A stretch of 64,000 bases of DNA from Rhodopseudomonas sp. P2A-2r. GTDB taxonomy: Bacteria; Pseudomonadota; Alphaproteobacteria; Rhizobiales; Xanthobacteraceae. The position numbers and the translations under genes are program-made. The stretch spans positions 6,232,001 through 6,296,000 of the forward strand of contig NZ_CP110389.1 of the NCBI RefSeq assembly GCF_026015985.1, written 5' to 3'. Shown piece after piece: positions 35,348 through 45,144 of the stretch (within the stretch, counting starts at the first letter, position 1; each line of letters opens with the position of its first letter). The notes below the pieces were generated by a model that was given only the letters and a program-made list of their open reading frames with translations, was not told the origin of the DNA and searched no databases.

Positions 35348-36163
35348 ATGACGGACGCCAACCCGCTCGGGGCTTATCTCAAGGATCGCCGCGCCAGGCT
35401 CGATCCTGCGGCCTTCGGCTTTTCGCTGCAGCGACGGCGAACGCCGGGACTTCGACGCGAAGAAGTGGCGCAGCGCGCCCATGTGAGCGCCACTTGGTAC
35501 ACCTGGCTGGAGCAGGGCCGCGGCGGCGCGCCTTCCGCCGACGTGCTGGATCGCATCGCCCGCGCCATGATGCTGACCAGCGCGGAGCGCGAACATCTGT
35601 TTCTGCTCGGTCTCGGCCGGCTCCCCGCCGCCCGCTATCAGGCGCCGGACGGTATCTCACCGCGCCTGCAACGCCTGCTCGATACGCTCGCCTACAGTCC
35701 GGCCTTCGTCCGCACGGCGACGTGGGACGTGATCGCCTGGAACAGCGCCGCTGCGGCGGTCCTCACCGACTACAGCAAACTGCCCGATGGACAGCGCAAT
35801 ATCCTGCGTCTGATGTTCCGCGACAGCCGGGTCCGTGGCGCGCAGCCCAATTGGCCAAGCGTCGCCCGCTATGTGGTGGCGTCGTTCCGCGCCGATGTGG
35901 CGCGTGCCGGTGCGGCGGGCAACGTGCAATCGCTGGTCGACGAGCTCTGCGCCACCAGCCCCGAATTCGCGGCGATGTGGCGCGACAACGATGTGCAGTG
36001 CCAGCATGGCGACGGCACCAAGGTCCTGCACCATGCGATCGCCGGACCGTTGTCGATGGAATTCTCGTCCTTCGCCGTCGACGGCCGGCCCGACCTCAAC
36101 ATGGTGGTCTACAATCCCGTCACACCGGCGGACGCGGACAAGATCCGCGCGCTGCTGAAGTAG
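35348..36163 (+). CDS. XRE-family regulator with MmyB-like ligand-binding domain
   Basis: The 271-residue product has an N-terminal helix-turn-helix (~10-80, RRTPGLRREEVAQRAHVSATWYTWLEQGR) and a C-terminal MmyB/PAS-like domain (~100-265; SPAFVRTATWDVIAWNSAAAAVL). Members usually sit next to and control an SDR gene, as here, possibly sensing a small hydrophobic ligand. Confidence 0.88.
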   Translation: MTDANPLGAYLKDRRARLDPAAFGFSLQRRRTPGLRREEVAQRAHVSATWYTWLEQGRGGAPSADVLDRIARAMMLTSAEREHLFLLGLGRLPAARYQAPDGISPRLQRLLDTLAYSPAFVRTATWDVIAWNSAAAAVLTDYSKLPDGQRNILRLMFRDSRVRGAQPNWPSVARYVVASFRADVARAGAAGNVQSLVDELCATSPEFAAMWRDNDVQCQHGDGTKVLHHAIAGPLSMEFSSFAVDGRPDLNMVVYNPVTPADADKIRALLK

Positions 36164-36206
36164 GCACGGGCGGCGCCGCAGCGCCGAGTCGCCGTCGCGA
36201 CCAAAA

Positions 36207-36363
36207 TGGTGCCCCGGACGCGGTGCACTGCGTCGCCGGACGATGCGAAGCATCGTCGGGTGGCGTGGTGCGCCGCAGAGCCGGGGCCCAGCTATTTACA
36301 GGGAAAGCGGGATCCCGGATCTGCGGAGCAGCGCAAGAGCGCTGCACCGCGTCCGGGACACGA
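36207..36363. repeat. Long inverted-repeat intergenic element
   Basis: The ends match as inverted copies: TGCCCCGGACGCGGTGCA at about 36210 and TGCACCGCGTCCGGGACA at about 36343. The interior also contains a CGATGCGAAGCATCG palindrome. It lies between the converging XRE gene and WD40 gene and fits the family of dispersed Bradyrhizobium repeats; it may end both transcripts. Confidence 0.75.
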
Positions 36364-36371
36364 GTCCGCTC

Positions 36372-37391
36372 CTACAGCTCCAGCAGCCCGCCATCGCCGT
36401 CCTGGGCGGCGAAGGCGAGCAGCGTGCCTTTCGCGTTCCAGGCCAGCGCGGTGACCGGCTCGCCCTTGTTGGCGCGCACCAGGATCTCGGCGCCGTCGGT
36501 CATCCGCGCCATCAGGATGGTGCCGTCGCTGTAGCCGCAGGCGAGGATGTCCTGCTTCGGATGGCAGGCCACCATGGTGACCTTGGCCTTGAGCGGCGCC
36601 AGCATCGCCGGCTCCTTGCCCATCGGGCCGTCCTTGCTGCCGAACGGCCAGACGATGACGCTGTCGGCGCCTGACGTCGCCAGTCCCTTGCCGCCGGCAC
36701 TCCACGACACCGAGCGCACCCGCGCCGGATAGCCGGTCATGCGCATGTGCTTGCTGTCGGCCAGCCGCCAGCCGTGCAGCGCCGGCTCGTGCATTGCGGT
36801 GACCAGGAACTTGTTGTCGGGGCTGAAGGTGACGCCGAGATGCGAGCCGGCCCATTCCAGCACGTCGACCTTGCCCACCATGTTGGGAAACCACAGCGTC
36901 ACGCCGTTGTAGTGCGCAATCGCCAGCCGCAGCCCCTTTGGCGCGAAAGCCAGGCCGCCCACGGTCGACGGCACCTCGAAGAACTTCTCCTCGTTCTTCG
37001 GCTGGCGCACGAACGCCACCTTGCCCACCGACCACGCCACCGCGCCGTCGGGATGCAAAGCGACGTTGTCGATCCAGCGCCGCTTGGCGTCGGTGGCTAG
37101 CGTCGTGACCTTGCCGTTGCGGTCGAGCGCGACAAGCTTGCCATCGTCGCCGCCCATCACCACGCGGTTGCCGTCGGAGGCGGCACAGAGAATGCCGCCG
37201 CTGGCCACTGCGACCGGCGTCATCTCGCCGCTGCCGCTGACCAGCGTCACGGTCTCCTCGGCGCCGACGAAGGCGGCGCGATCGCCGAGAAAATGAATCG
37301 CGATCACCTGCGCGCCGATCGCCACCGGCACCACGCGGTCGGTGACCGAGACGATGGATTCCTGCTCCTGCAGCGGATTGAAGTCGCTCAT
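36372..37391 (-). CDS. WD40-repeat protein linked to the zinc operon
   Basis: The 339-residue product contains seven or so WD40-like blades (for example GVTFSPDNKFLVTAMHEPAL, SVSWSAGGKGLATSGADSV, ALAWNAKGTLLAFAAQDG). No signal peptide is seen, so a cytoplasmic scaffold is likely. Its ATG shares one base with the stop of the COG0523 GTPase gene (TGATG), so the two are translationally coupled. That makes it a candidate partner of the zinc metallochaperone; its role is not established. Confidence 0.8.
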   Translation of the reverse strand: MSDFNPLQEQESIVSVTDRVVPVAIGAQVIAIHFLGDRAAFVGAEETVTLVSGSGEMTPVAVASGGILCAASDGNRVVMGGDDGKLVALDRNGKVTTLATDAKRRWIDNVALHPDGAVAWSVGKVAFVRQPKNEEKFFEVPSTVGGLAFAPKGLRLAIAHYNGVTLWFPNMVGKVDVLEWAGSHLGVTFSPDNKFLVTAMHEPALHGWRLADSKHMRMTGYPARVRSVSWSAGGKGLATSGADSVIVWPFGSKDGPMGKEPAMLAPLKAKVTMVACHPKQDILACGYSDGTILMARMTDGAEILVRANKGEPVTALAWNAKGTLLAFAAQDGDGGLLEL

Positions 37392-38434
37392 CACGCGGGA
37401 ATGCAGTTGGCGAAGCCGTCGCGGATCATCTGTTCCGGCAGGTCGCGACCGATGAAGACGAGGCGGCTCTCGCGCTTCTCGTCGTCCTTCCACGGGCGCT
37501 GGTGATCGCCTTCCAGCATCATGTGAACGCCCTGGAACACATAGCGGTCATCGTCGCCGATGAACGACAGGATGCCCTTGGAGCGCAGCATCTTGGCGCC
37601 TTCGGCGGCGACCAGCCCTTGCAGCCACGGCATGAAGGTGGCGGCGTCGAGCGGCTTGTCGGTGCGCAGCGACAGCGACTGCATGTCCTCGTCGTGATAG
37701 TGCTTCATGCCGTGGTCATGGTGATGATGGTCGTGGCCGTGATGATCGTGGTCATGATCATGCGCGTCCTCGGCATCGAGGAATTCCGGCTCGATCTCCA
37801 GGATGCGGTCGAGATCGAAGGCGCCCTGCTCCAGCACGTCGGACAGCTTGACCTGCGCGCGCTCGGTGCGATGCAGCTTGGCATAGGGGTTGATGGCGCG
37901 GATGCGCGCTTCCACTTCGGCAAGCTCCGGCTTGGTGACGAGATCGATCTTGTTGAGCACGATGACGTCGGCGAAGGCGATCTGGTTCTTGGCTTCCGGC
38001 GCGTCCTTGAGCCGCTCGCTCAGCCACTTGGCATCGGCCACCGTGACGACCGCATCGAGGCGGGTGTGCAGCTGCACGTCCTCGTCGACGAAGAAGGTCT
38101 GTGCCACCGGCGCGGGATCGGCGAGGCCGGTGGTTTCCAGGATGATGGCGTCGAACTTGCCCTTGCGCTTCATCAGCCCGTCGAGAATACGGACGAGGTC
38201 GCCGCGGACGGTGCAGCAGACGCAGCCGTTGTTCATCTCGAACACTTCTTCATCCGCGCCGATGATCAGGTCGTTGTCGATGCCGATCTCGCCGAATTCG
38301 TTGACGATGACCGCGTATTTCTTGCCGTGATTCTCCGACAGGATGCGGTTCAGCAGCGTGGTCTTGCCGGCGCCGAGATAGCCGGTCAGCACGGTCACGG
38401 GGATTTTGGCGGCGGTCGCTTCAGACATGGTCAC
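37391..38434 (-). CDS. COG0523 zinc metallochaperone GTPase (CobW/ZNG1-type)
   Basis: The 347-residue G3E-family GTPase has Walker A GYLGAGKTT, the metal-binding CxCC motif (NNGCVCCT), a Walker B-like ETTG and the guanine specificity motif NKID. A His/Asp-rich stretch (HDHDHDHHGHDHHHHDHG, ~225-242) lies before the C-terminal CobW domain. Genes of this type under Zur deliver zinc to client enzymes during starvation. It follows znuA by 44 bp on the same strand, within the Zur-box operon. Confidence 0.9.
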   Translation of the reverse strand: MTMSEATAAKIPVTVLTGYLGAGKTTLLNRILSENHGKKYAVIVNEFGEIGIDNDLIIGADEEVFEMNNGCVCCTVRGDLVRILDGLMKRKGKFDAIILETTGLADPAPVAQTFFVDEDVQLHTRLDAVVTVADAKWLSERLKDAPEAKNQIAFADVIVLNKIDLVTKPELAEVEARIRAINPYAKLHRTERAQVKLSDVLEQGAFDLDRILEIEPEFLDAEDAHDHDHDHHGHDHHHHDHGMKHYHDEDMQSLSLRTDKPLDAATFMPWLQGLVAAEGAKMLRSKGILSFIGDDDRYVFQGVHMMLEGDHQRPWKDDEKRESRLVFIGRDLPEQMIRDGFANCIPA

Positions 38435-38478
38435 TCCAGCGGGGCTTGGTGCGCGCCGGCAGCAGGGGTGCCCCTGCG

Positions 38479-39372
38479 CTAGCTGGTCAGCGCGCTCGTC
38501 AGCGCCTTTATATTGTGCCTGACCATATCAATGTAAGTGGGGGCGTCGCCGTTTTCCCGGGTCAGGCTGTCGGAATACAGCGTTCCGCCGATCTTCGCCC
38601 CGGTCTCGGCGCTGATCCGGCGCATCAGCCGGGGATCGCTGATATTTTCCAGGAACACCGCGGGGATCTTGCCGGCCTTGACCAGAGTGATGATGACCGC
38701 GATGTCGCGGGCACTGGGCTCGGCCTCGGTGGAGACGCCCTGCGGGGCGATGAAGGCGAGGCCGTAGGCGGCAGCGAAGTAGCCGAACGCGTCATGGGTC
38801 GAGATCACCTTGCGGCGGCCCTGCGGAATCGTGGCCACCGCGCTGCGCACCTCACCATCCAGCGCATCCAGCTTCGCCAGATAGGCCTCGGCATTGGCGT
38901 TGTAGGACGCGGCGCCGGCGGGGTCAGCGACACTCAACGCTTTCCGGATGTTGGTGACGTAGATTTTCGCGTTGGCCACCGACTGCCAGCCATGCGGGTC
39001 GGCGTGACCGTCCAGCTTGCGGGTCGCGATGCCGTCGCTGGCGGCGACGATGGTTGCCTTGCCGCCGGAGGATTGCACCAGCCGCGGCAGCCAGCCTTCG
39101 AGGCCGAGCCCGTTGACGATCAGCAGTTTCGCATCGGCGACCTTCTTCGCGTCGACCGGCGACGGCGTGTAGACGTGAACATCGCCGTCGGGACCGACCA
39201 GCGTGGTGACGCTGACGCGATCGCCGCCGACATTTCTGGCGAAGTCGCCGAGGATCGAGAAGCTCGCCACGACATGGATCTTATCCTGCGCGGAGGCGCC
39301 GGAAATACCAGCAAAACCAAGGGCTAACAGGGAGCCCAGAACAGCACAAAAACGCCACATGAATTGCACCAC
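38479..39372 (-). CDS. znuA: Zinc ABC transporter substrate-binding protein
   Basis: The 297-residue periplasmic cluster-9 (A-I) metal-binding protein has a signal peptide (~1-28). Likely ligands are in DGDVHVYTP (His), ADPHGW (His), STHDAFGYF (His) and a C-terminal acidic residue. The His-rich loop common in ZnuA is absent, so Mn cannot be excluded from this protein alone. The Zur-like box and COG0523 partner support zinc. It lies 20 bp after znuB. Confidence 0.85.
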   Translation of the reverse strand: MVQFMWRFCAVLGSLLALGFAGISGASAQDKIHVVASFSILGDFARNVGGDRVSVTTLVGPDGDVHVYTPSPVDAKKVADAKLLIVNGLGLEGWLPRLVQSSGGKATIVAASDGIATRKLDGHADPHGWQSVANAKIYVTNIRKALSVADPAGAASYNANAEAYLAKLDALDGEVRSAVATIPQGRRKVISTHDAFGYFAAAYGLAFIAPQGVSTEAEPSARDIAVIITLVKAGKIPAVFLENISDPRLMRRISAETGAKIGGTLYSDSLTRENGDAPTYIDMVRHNIKALTSALTS

Positions 39373-39392
39373 TTCGTCTCAGGATTTGGGGC

Positions 39393-40264
39393 TTACGCCT
39401 CGAGATGCCGGCCGGGAAACAACTGCCGGACCAAGCCACTGACATTGCCGAACAAAACCGAAATCACGTAAATTCCGGCCGCGACCAAGATGATGGCCGG
39501 CCCGGACGGCACTTTGGTCTGAAACGACAACACCAGTCCGAAGTAGCCGGCCAGCATGGCGCTTGCGACGGCGATGACGATCATGCCGGTGATATCGCGC
39601 GACCAGAACCGCGCGATGCCCGCCGGCAGCACCATCAGCCCCACCGCAAGCAGCGTGCCCAGCGCGTGAAAGCCGTTGACCAGGTTGATCACGACGAGCG
39701 CGAGGAAGGCGAGATGCGCCGGCGCGCCAGCGCGACTCACGGTGCGCAGGAAAACCGGATCGACGCATTCGACCACCAGTGGCCGGTAGATGACCGCCAT
39801 GACGATCAGCGTGATGGTCGCATTGAAGGCGATCACCAGCAGCGTCTGATCGTCCAGCGCCAGGATGTTGCCGAACAGCACATGCAGCAGATCGATATTG
39901 GTGCCGCGCATCGACACGATGGTGACGCCGAGCGCCAGCGACACCAGATAGAACGCCGCCAATGACGCGTCCTCCTTGATCTCGGTGACGCGCGAGACCA
40001 GCCCGGCCAGCAGCGCGACGGAAAAGCCTGCAATCAGCCCGCCAAACGTCATCGCGAACAGATTCAAACCTGAAAACAGAAAGCCGACCGCAGCACCCGG
40101 CAGGATCGCATGCGCCATGGCGTCGCCGACCAGGCTCATCCGCCGCAGCATCAGGAACACGCCGATCGGCGCGCCGCCAAGCGCCAGCGCAATCACGCCG
40201 GCCAGCGCGCGGCGCATGAATTCGAAATCGATGAACGGCGCGATCAGCGCATCGTACAGCATGC

Positions 40265-40268
<4 letters not shown>
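39393..40268 (-). CDS. znuB: Zinc ABC transporter permease
   Basis: The 291-residue inner-membrane protein of the ABC-3 family has about eight hydrophobic helices and the family segment MSLVGDAMAHAILPGAA. The ATG at 40268 overlaps the znuC stop by 4 bp (ATGA), so longer open frames upstream are rejected. Confidence 0.9.
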
Positions 40269-41014
<746 letters not shown>

Positions 41015-41018
41015 GGCG

Positions 41019-41195
41019 CTACCTCATGGCCGTCAGAACGACCGCCCATAGCGCGGCGCTGACCAGCAGCGCGGCCGACAGCCGCGACAGCAGGGTCATG
41101 CGCAGGATCGACCACGGCGCCGGCTGGGCCGGATGCGGTGCGGACGGGCCATGGCTGTGAGCATGGGAATGCGGGTGGTCGTGCGTATGCGGCAT
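41019..41195 (-). CDS. 58-residue His-rich single-pass membrane protein, first gene of the zinc operon
   Basis: The short frame reads MPHTHDHPHSHAHSHG at its N-terminus (seven His in 16 residues), then a Pro/Ala linker, then one hydrophobic segment (~33-56, LLSRLSAALLVSAALWAVVL) and a stop TAG at 41019. It is read clearly from the minus strand, ends 4 bp before znuC, and starts about 50 bp downstream of the Zur-like box. I infer a zinc-binding membrane peptide that could store or hand over zinc to ZnuCB. I know of no characterised homologue. Confidence 0.75.
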   Translation of the reverse strand: MPHTHDHPHSHAHSHGPSAPHPAQPAPWSILRMTLLSRLSAALLVSAALWAVVLTAMR

Positions 41196-41212
41196 CGATG
41201 CGCCTGGGCAAA

Positions 41213-41238
41213 AGATATCGGGCGACCTGAGGTCGCCC
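41213..41238 (-). terminator. Hairpin between crcB and the zinc operon
   Basis: GGGCGACC (41220-41227) pairs perfectly with GGTCGCCC (41231-41238) around TGA. On the minus strand it is followed by GATATCTTTTGCC with a short T-run. It lies after crcB but downstream of the Zur box, so it is either the crcB terminator or a leader structure of the zinc operon mRNA. Confidence 0.6.
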
Positions 41239-41246
41239 TGCCCATT

Positions 41247-41261
41247 TGTTATATTATAACA
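41247..41261. promoter_or_regulatory. Zur box
   Basis: TGTTATATTATAACA is a 15-bp palindrome around one central base. It fits the alphaproteobacterial Zur operator form (GTTATA-N-TATAAC). It lies 52 bp upstream of the His-rich gene, so zinc-loaded Zur would repress the whole operon down to the GTPase and WD40 genes. Confidence 0.85.
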
Positions 41262-41282
41262 TAACCTTGTGCAACGTCCTGT

Positions 41283-41660
41283 TCAGGTAAAATGCCGGAC
41301 CAGCGCCAGTCCGGCGAACAGGCCGATAATCGCCAGCAGAACCGAGCCCAGCACGTAGAGCAGCGCCAGCCCCGGCTCGCCGCGCTCATAAAGCAACCCC
41401 GCATCCAGCGAGAATGCCGAGAAGGTGGTGTAGCCACCGAGAATGCCGGTCATCAGAAACAGCCGCCACGGCTGCGACGCCTCGCCCTTGAAGGCGAGAT
41501 AGCCGGCGATCAGGCCCATCACCGTCGAACCTGTGATGTTGATGATGAAGGTGCCCCAGGGAAACGCCGTGCCCAGGCAGCGCGCGCATGTGACGTTGAT
41601 GGTATGGCGCAACGTCGAGCCGAGTCCGCCTCCGATAAACACCAGAACGTAATTTAGCAT
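41283..41660 (-). CDS. crcB: Fluoride channel CrcB/Fluc
   Basis: The 125-residue protein has four hydrophobic helices and the family motifs GGGLGSTLRH, PWGTFIINITGS and GILGGYTTFSAFS, which line the double-barrelled fluoride pore. The frame is open to 41690 (MSGQKTVGES…), but the internal ATG at 41660 gives the usual length. The leader has no recognisable fluoride riboswitch. Confidence 0.9.
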   Translation of the reverse strand: MLNYVLVFIGGGLGSTLRHTINVTCARCLGTAFPWGTFIINITGSTVMGLIAGYLAFKGEASQPWRLFLMTGILGGYTTFSAFSLDAGLLYERGEPGLALLYVLGSVLLAIIGLFAGLALVRHFT

Positions 41661-41711
41661 TGATTCACCAACCGTTTTTTGTCCGCTCATACGGCGCGTG
41701 GCGCGCTTCTC

Positions 41712-41727
41712 CGCTCCCCTTGCGGGG
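41712..41727. repeat. Degenerate copy of the CTCCCC…GGGGAG palindrome
   Basis: CTCCCCTTGCGGGGAG is a shortened relative of the palindromes at 14632-14781 and 57786-57809. It lies between crcB and sodB. Nothing else coding is seen in 41691-41843. Confidence 0.6.
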
Positions 41728-41792
41728 AGGGGGCCATTGGCGCCTGCGCGTCATGGCAACATGCTGCGCTTCGTCGCACAACACCTGCAAAA

Positions 41793-41823
41793 ACGAAAGG
41801 GCGGCAGCTTGCGCCACCGCCCT
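41793..41823 (-). terminator. Rho-independent terminator of the superoxide dismutase gene
   Basis: AGGGCGG (41798-41804) pairs with CCGCCCT (41817-41823), with further GC pairing inside the loop. On the minus strand it is followed by TTCGTTTTTGC. It lies 21 bp past the sodB stop. Confidence 0.85.
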
Positions 41824-41843
41824 GACATTCAATGTCGTAACAA

Positions 41844-42440
41844 TCAGGCCTTGGAGAACAGTTCGTCGACGTATTCCCAGTTCACCAGGTGATCGACGAA
41901 CGCCTTCAAATAGTCGGGACGACGGTTGCGATAGTCGATGTAGTAGGAGTGCTCCCAGACGTCGACGCCGAGGATCGGCGTGGCGCCGTGCACCAGCGGG
42001 CTCTCGCCGTTGGCGGTCTTGGAGATTTCAAGCTTGCCATTCTTGACCGACAGCCAGGCCCAGCCGGAGCCGAACTGGCCGACGCCTGCGGCGGCGAAAT
42101 CGGTCTTGAACTTTTCGAGACCGCCGAGATCCTCGGTGATCTTCTTCTCGAGCCGGCCGGGCAGCTTGTCGCCGCCGCCGTTCGGCTTCATCCAGTTCCA
42201 GAAATGCAGGTGATTGTAGTGCTGACCGGCATTGTTGAAGAGCGGCGCATTCTTGCCGAACGAACCCTTCACGATGTCTTCGAGGGACTTGCCCTCGAAT
42301 TCGGTGCCCTTGAGCAGGTTGTTGCCGTTGGTCACGTAAGCCTGATGATGCTTATCGTGATGAAATTCCAGCGTTTCCTTCGACATATGGGGCGCGAGCG
42401 CGTCATAGGCGTAAGGAAGATTGGGAAGCGTGAACGTCAT
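41844..42440 (-). CDS. sodB: Iron/manganese superoxide dismutase
   Basis: The 198-residue cytosolic enzyme dismutates superoxide to H2O2 and O2. Metal ligands fall in EFHHDKHH (His27), GQHYNHLHFW (His), and DVWEHSYYIDY (Asp and His). The active-site Gln in NNAGQHYNH is at the position typical of Fe-type enzymes, though a Gln also occurs in VGQFGSGWAWL as in Mn-type, so metal use could be cambialistic. A strong terminator follows. Confidence 0.93.
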   Translation of the reverse strand: MTFTLPNLPYAYDALAPHMSKETLEFHHDKHHQAYVTNGNNLLKGTEFEGKSLEDIVKGSFGKNAPLFNNAGQHYNHLHFWNWMKPNGGGDKLPGRLEKKITEDLGGLEKFKTDFAAAGVGQFGSGWAWLSVKNGKLEISKTANGESPLVHGATPILGVDVWEHSYYIDYRNRRPDYLKAFVDHLVNWEYVDELFSKA

Positions 42441-42615
42441 GGGTCAAGATCCGCAATAATGGGAGAGTTGGTTCAACGGGAACCCTTATAGAAGGTTCCA
42501 TGGCCGAAATACAGCAGCAGACATGAGCGCGACAGTTGGCCACGATGCCGGCCGAGACAGCTTGCTCCCCGTGTGCCGCCCTGCAAGAACGCGACGCAAG
42601 CAGAGGGATCGCGCC

Positions 42616-43140
42616 ATGAGCATCGAAATCGAGATTTTAACCGGCGGTGCCGCGCCGCCTGCGGTCGCGCAGCTGTTCGACCTCGTCTGGCCGGACGACG
42701 TGCTGCGCCAGCTGCCGTGGGGCCATATCGTTTTTGCCGATGCGGACCTGCGGGTCCTGGTCGAATCCGACGAACAACTGGTCTGCCATGTGGGGATTTT
42801 CCGCCGCGACGTGACCTGGAACGGACGCAAGCTGCGCGCGGGCGGGATCGGCGGCGTCGCGACGCATCCGGATTTTCGCGGACGCGGACTGGCCAGCGTC
42901 GCACTCAATGCTGCCGTCCAAACCCTGAAGGACGAACGCGCGACAGATTTCGCGCTGCTGTTCTGCGACCCCCACAATGAAGCCTTTTATGCCAGTCGCG
43001 GCTGGAAGCGATTCATGGGCGAGGTCTGGGCCGAACAGCCCGGCGGCCGGGTCCGATTCGACGCGATGCTTCCCATGGTCTTCTATCTCAAGCGCGCGCC
43101 GCATGAGGGCGAGATCGATCTGTGCGGACTGCCGTGGTGA
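42616..43140 (+). CDS. GNAT-family N-acetyltransferase
   Basis: The 174-residue product has a GNAT core with the acetyl-CoA loop HPDFRGRGLASVAL (~83-96). The ATG at 42616 has AGAGGG upstream; the open frame upstream of it is not conserved in style. Some relatives are aminoglycoside acetyltransferase-like, but no such activity can be claimed. Confidence 0.8.
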   Translation: MSIEIEILTGGAAPPAVAQLFDLVWPDDVLRQLPWGHIVFADADLRVLVESDEQLVCHVGIFRRDVTWNGRKLRAGGIGGVATHPDFRGRGLASVALNAAVQTLKDERATDFALLFCDPHNEAFYASRGWKRFMGEVWAEQPGGRVRFDAMLPMVFYLKRAPHEGEIDLCGLPW

Positions 43141-43260
43141 ATGAACGGTGCGGCGTGGCTTCGCTCTGCGTGCGGCGACAATGTGCGGAACATGACACCG
43201 ATACGGCATTGCACAAATCGGATTTCTTGTTATTCAGACTGTCATGAGCGGGAGAACTTC

Positions 43261-43704
43261 ATGACTTTCAGATTCAGGATGCTGATCGCAACGCTGGGCA
43301 TGCTAGCGATGTCCAGTGTTGCGCAGGCGCAGTCTGCCGAAGATGCGACCGGTGTCTGGCTTACGGAAAAAGGAGACGCGCGGGTTCGCGTGTCCCGTTG
43401 CGGCGGCAATCTGTGCGGCGCGATCGTTTCGCTACGCGACAAGCTCGATCCGGCCACCGGGAAGCCGGCTGTCGACGACAAAAATCCCGATCCCGCTTTG
43501 CGTAACCGGTCGATGATCGGTGTTCAGCTGTTCTTCGGCATGAAGCCGGTCGGCCCCAACAAGTGGTCCGGACAGATCTACAATTCCGACGACGGCAGGA
43601 TGTACGACAGCAACGTGTCGGTTACCGGACCCACAGCGCTGCGGGTCGAGGGCTGCGTCGGCGCAATCTGCGGCGGCGAGCTCTGGAGCAAATCGGCGCG
43701 CTGA
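43261..43704 (+). CDS. DUF2147 secreted protein
   Basis: The 147-residue product has a signal peptide (~1-24, ending SSVAQAQ) and a DUF2147 domain: GVWLTEKGDARVRVSRCG, a Cys pair in CGGNLCGAI, and a second in GCVGAICGGELW. Members are small periplasmic lipocalin-like proteins of unknown function. GGGAG precedes the ATG at 43261. Confidence 0.85.
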   Translation: MTFRFRMLIATLGMLAMSSVAQAQSAEDATGVWLTEKGDARVRVSRCGGNLCGAIVSLRDKLDPATGKPAVDDKNPDPALRNRSMIGVQLFFGMKPVGPNKWSGQIYNSDDGRMYDSNVSVTGPTALRVEGCVGAICGGELWSKSAR

Positions 43705-43729
43705 AATCGCGGTTTCAAGACACCCCTGA

Positions 43730-44889
43730 TCATGCCGTCTGAACGGCCATCGCCTTGAGCGCGGTGGCCGCCGAAGCATAGCCGCCGCGCGCGCCATCGA
43801 TGAAATGTACGTGATCGCTGCGCAGGGCTGACGGCGTGAAGCAGGTCATCATCGCGGCATCCTGGCGGTGCAGCCCGTAGCGGATCGTCCCTGCTGATGC
43901 GGCGGCGATCAGGCGCCGCTCGATCGCGCCCTCAAGCTCAGGCGTGCAATCCAGAATCATCCGCAGGCCGTCATCGTATTTGCGGAAGTCGGAATTCTCG
44001 ACCAGTTGCTGCATATAGGTCTTGGGCACAAAGCCACCGACGCTGATGCCGAACCGCACGGTGATGTACGCCATAAGCGTTCTACCAAGCACCCTGACGC
44101 GCCGGGCCACGCGCGGACCGCCGCGCGCTGCGCGCATCTCGAAATCGAGACCCGCCGGCGGCCAGCGCAGCGGCGGTCCGCCCGCGGGCACCGGGCGACC
44201 GGCGTCGGGACTGCGCTCCACCAGCGCGACCATGTCCTCGATCACCTTACGGAACGCGCCCGGGTCTGCGCCGGCGACAGCCACCACCAGCACCGACAGG
44301 ATCAGCCCGCGCACCGCGGGATTTCCTCAAACCTGCATGACAGGCCGGACAGATCGGGGACCGCCCCCGCTGGCGCCATCGGCACGGCAAATTCACCGCG
44401 CTTCATCGCCGCCTCCGCCCAGCCGATGCCGCCGCCCGTGAACATGGCGTAGGACAGGTTCTGCGATGGCGCGTAGCGCGCCACCCGGACGTCGAAGCCC
44501 TGGGCGCGAATGGCAGACACCGGGACCAGCGCGACCCGCATCGCCAGGTCGAGATCCTCCCTGACCCAGGTCGCCGTGCTGGCAAGCGCATCGCGGGCGC
44601 AAGCGAGATCGTCGGGCCCGACCGCGAAACTGGCGCCGTCGCCGCCGAACACGAATGGAAATTCGCGCCCTTCCAGCCCGTTGGTGACCGCCGCGATCAC
44701 TGCCGCCCCGGCCATGTTGACGGCCTTGTAACGCTGTTGCGCGATCGCCCTGGTGGATTCCACGATATCGGCGATGCCGATGGTCCAGTCATCGGGCAGG
44801 GCCGAATACAACGCCGGGTCCATCAGGCTGCCGAAGCCGTGAAACACCGGAATGCCGGCATAAAAATCGCCGTGGCTGGTTGCGGTCAT
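43730..44889 (-). CDS. DUF3095 family protein (apparent 1-base loss)
   Basis: DUF3095 proteins are ~390 residues and have an adenylate-cyclase-like fold of unknown function. Here the N-terminal half (MTATSHGDFYAGIPVFHGFG… to LSGLSCRFEEIP) and the C-terminal half (RGLILSVLVVAVAGADPGAF… to 43730) lie in different frames. The break is at the GGG run at 44318-44320: one extra base restores …CRFEEIPAVRGLILS. The span (1160 bp) is one base short of whole codons, giving 386 residues when repaired. The start could also be the Met at 44910. Confidence 0.75.
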
Positions 44890-45144
44890 GACAAGGGATC
44901 CATTCGGCATCGAGCTTCAGCACAGATACGGCCAGCTTGAACTGCGGGCTCAGAATACATGCCTGTTCGAAAAACAAAATGTCACGCGCTTGTGCATTGA
45001 CCCACAATTTGTGGCCGGCTCTCGCGTCGCGCGAGAACCTTGAGGCAGGTCAAGGTGATCCATCAACGCGGCGCATAGGTTCGGCCATCGTCTCTCGCCT
45101 TGATTGAGGCGCGGCTTCCTTCACACCAAGCGGGAGCAAATCCG

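Noticed and set aside
37685..37770. Tandem DNA repeat in the GTPase gene
   Set aside because: The repetitive bases simply encode the His/Asp-rich metal-binding stretch of the COG0523 protein.
41661..41843. Possible fluoride riboswitch upstream of crcB
   Set aside because: The conserved fluoride-aptamer elements are not present; only the sodB terminator and a degenerate repeat are seen.
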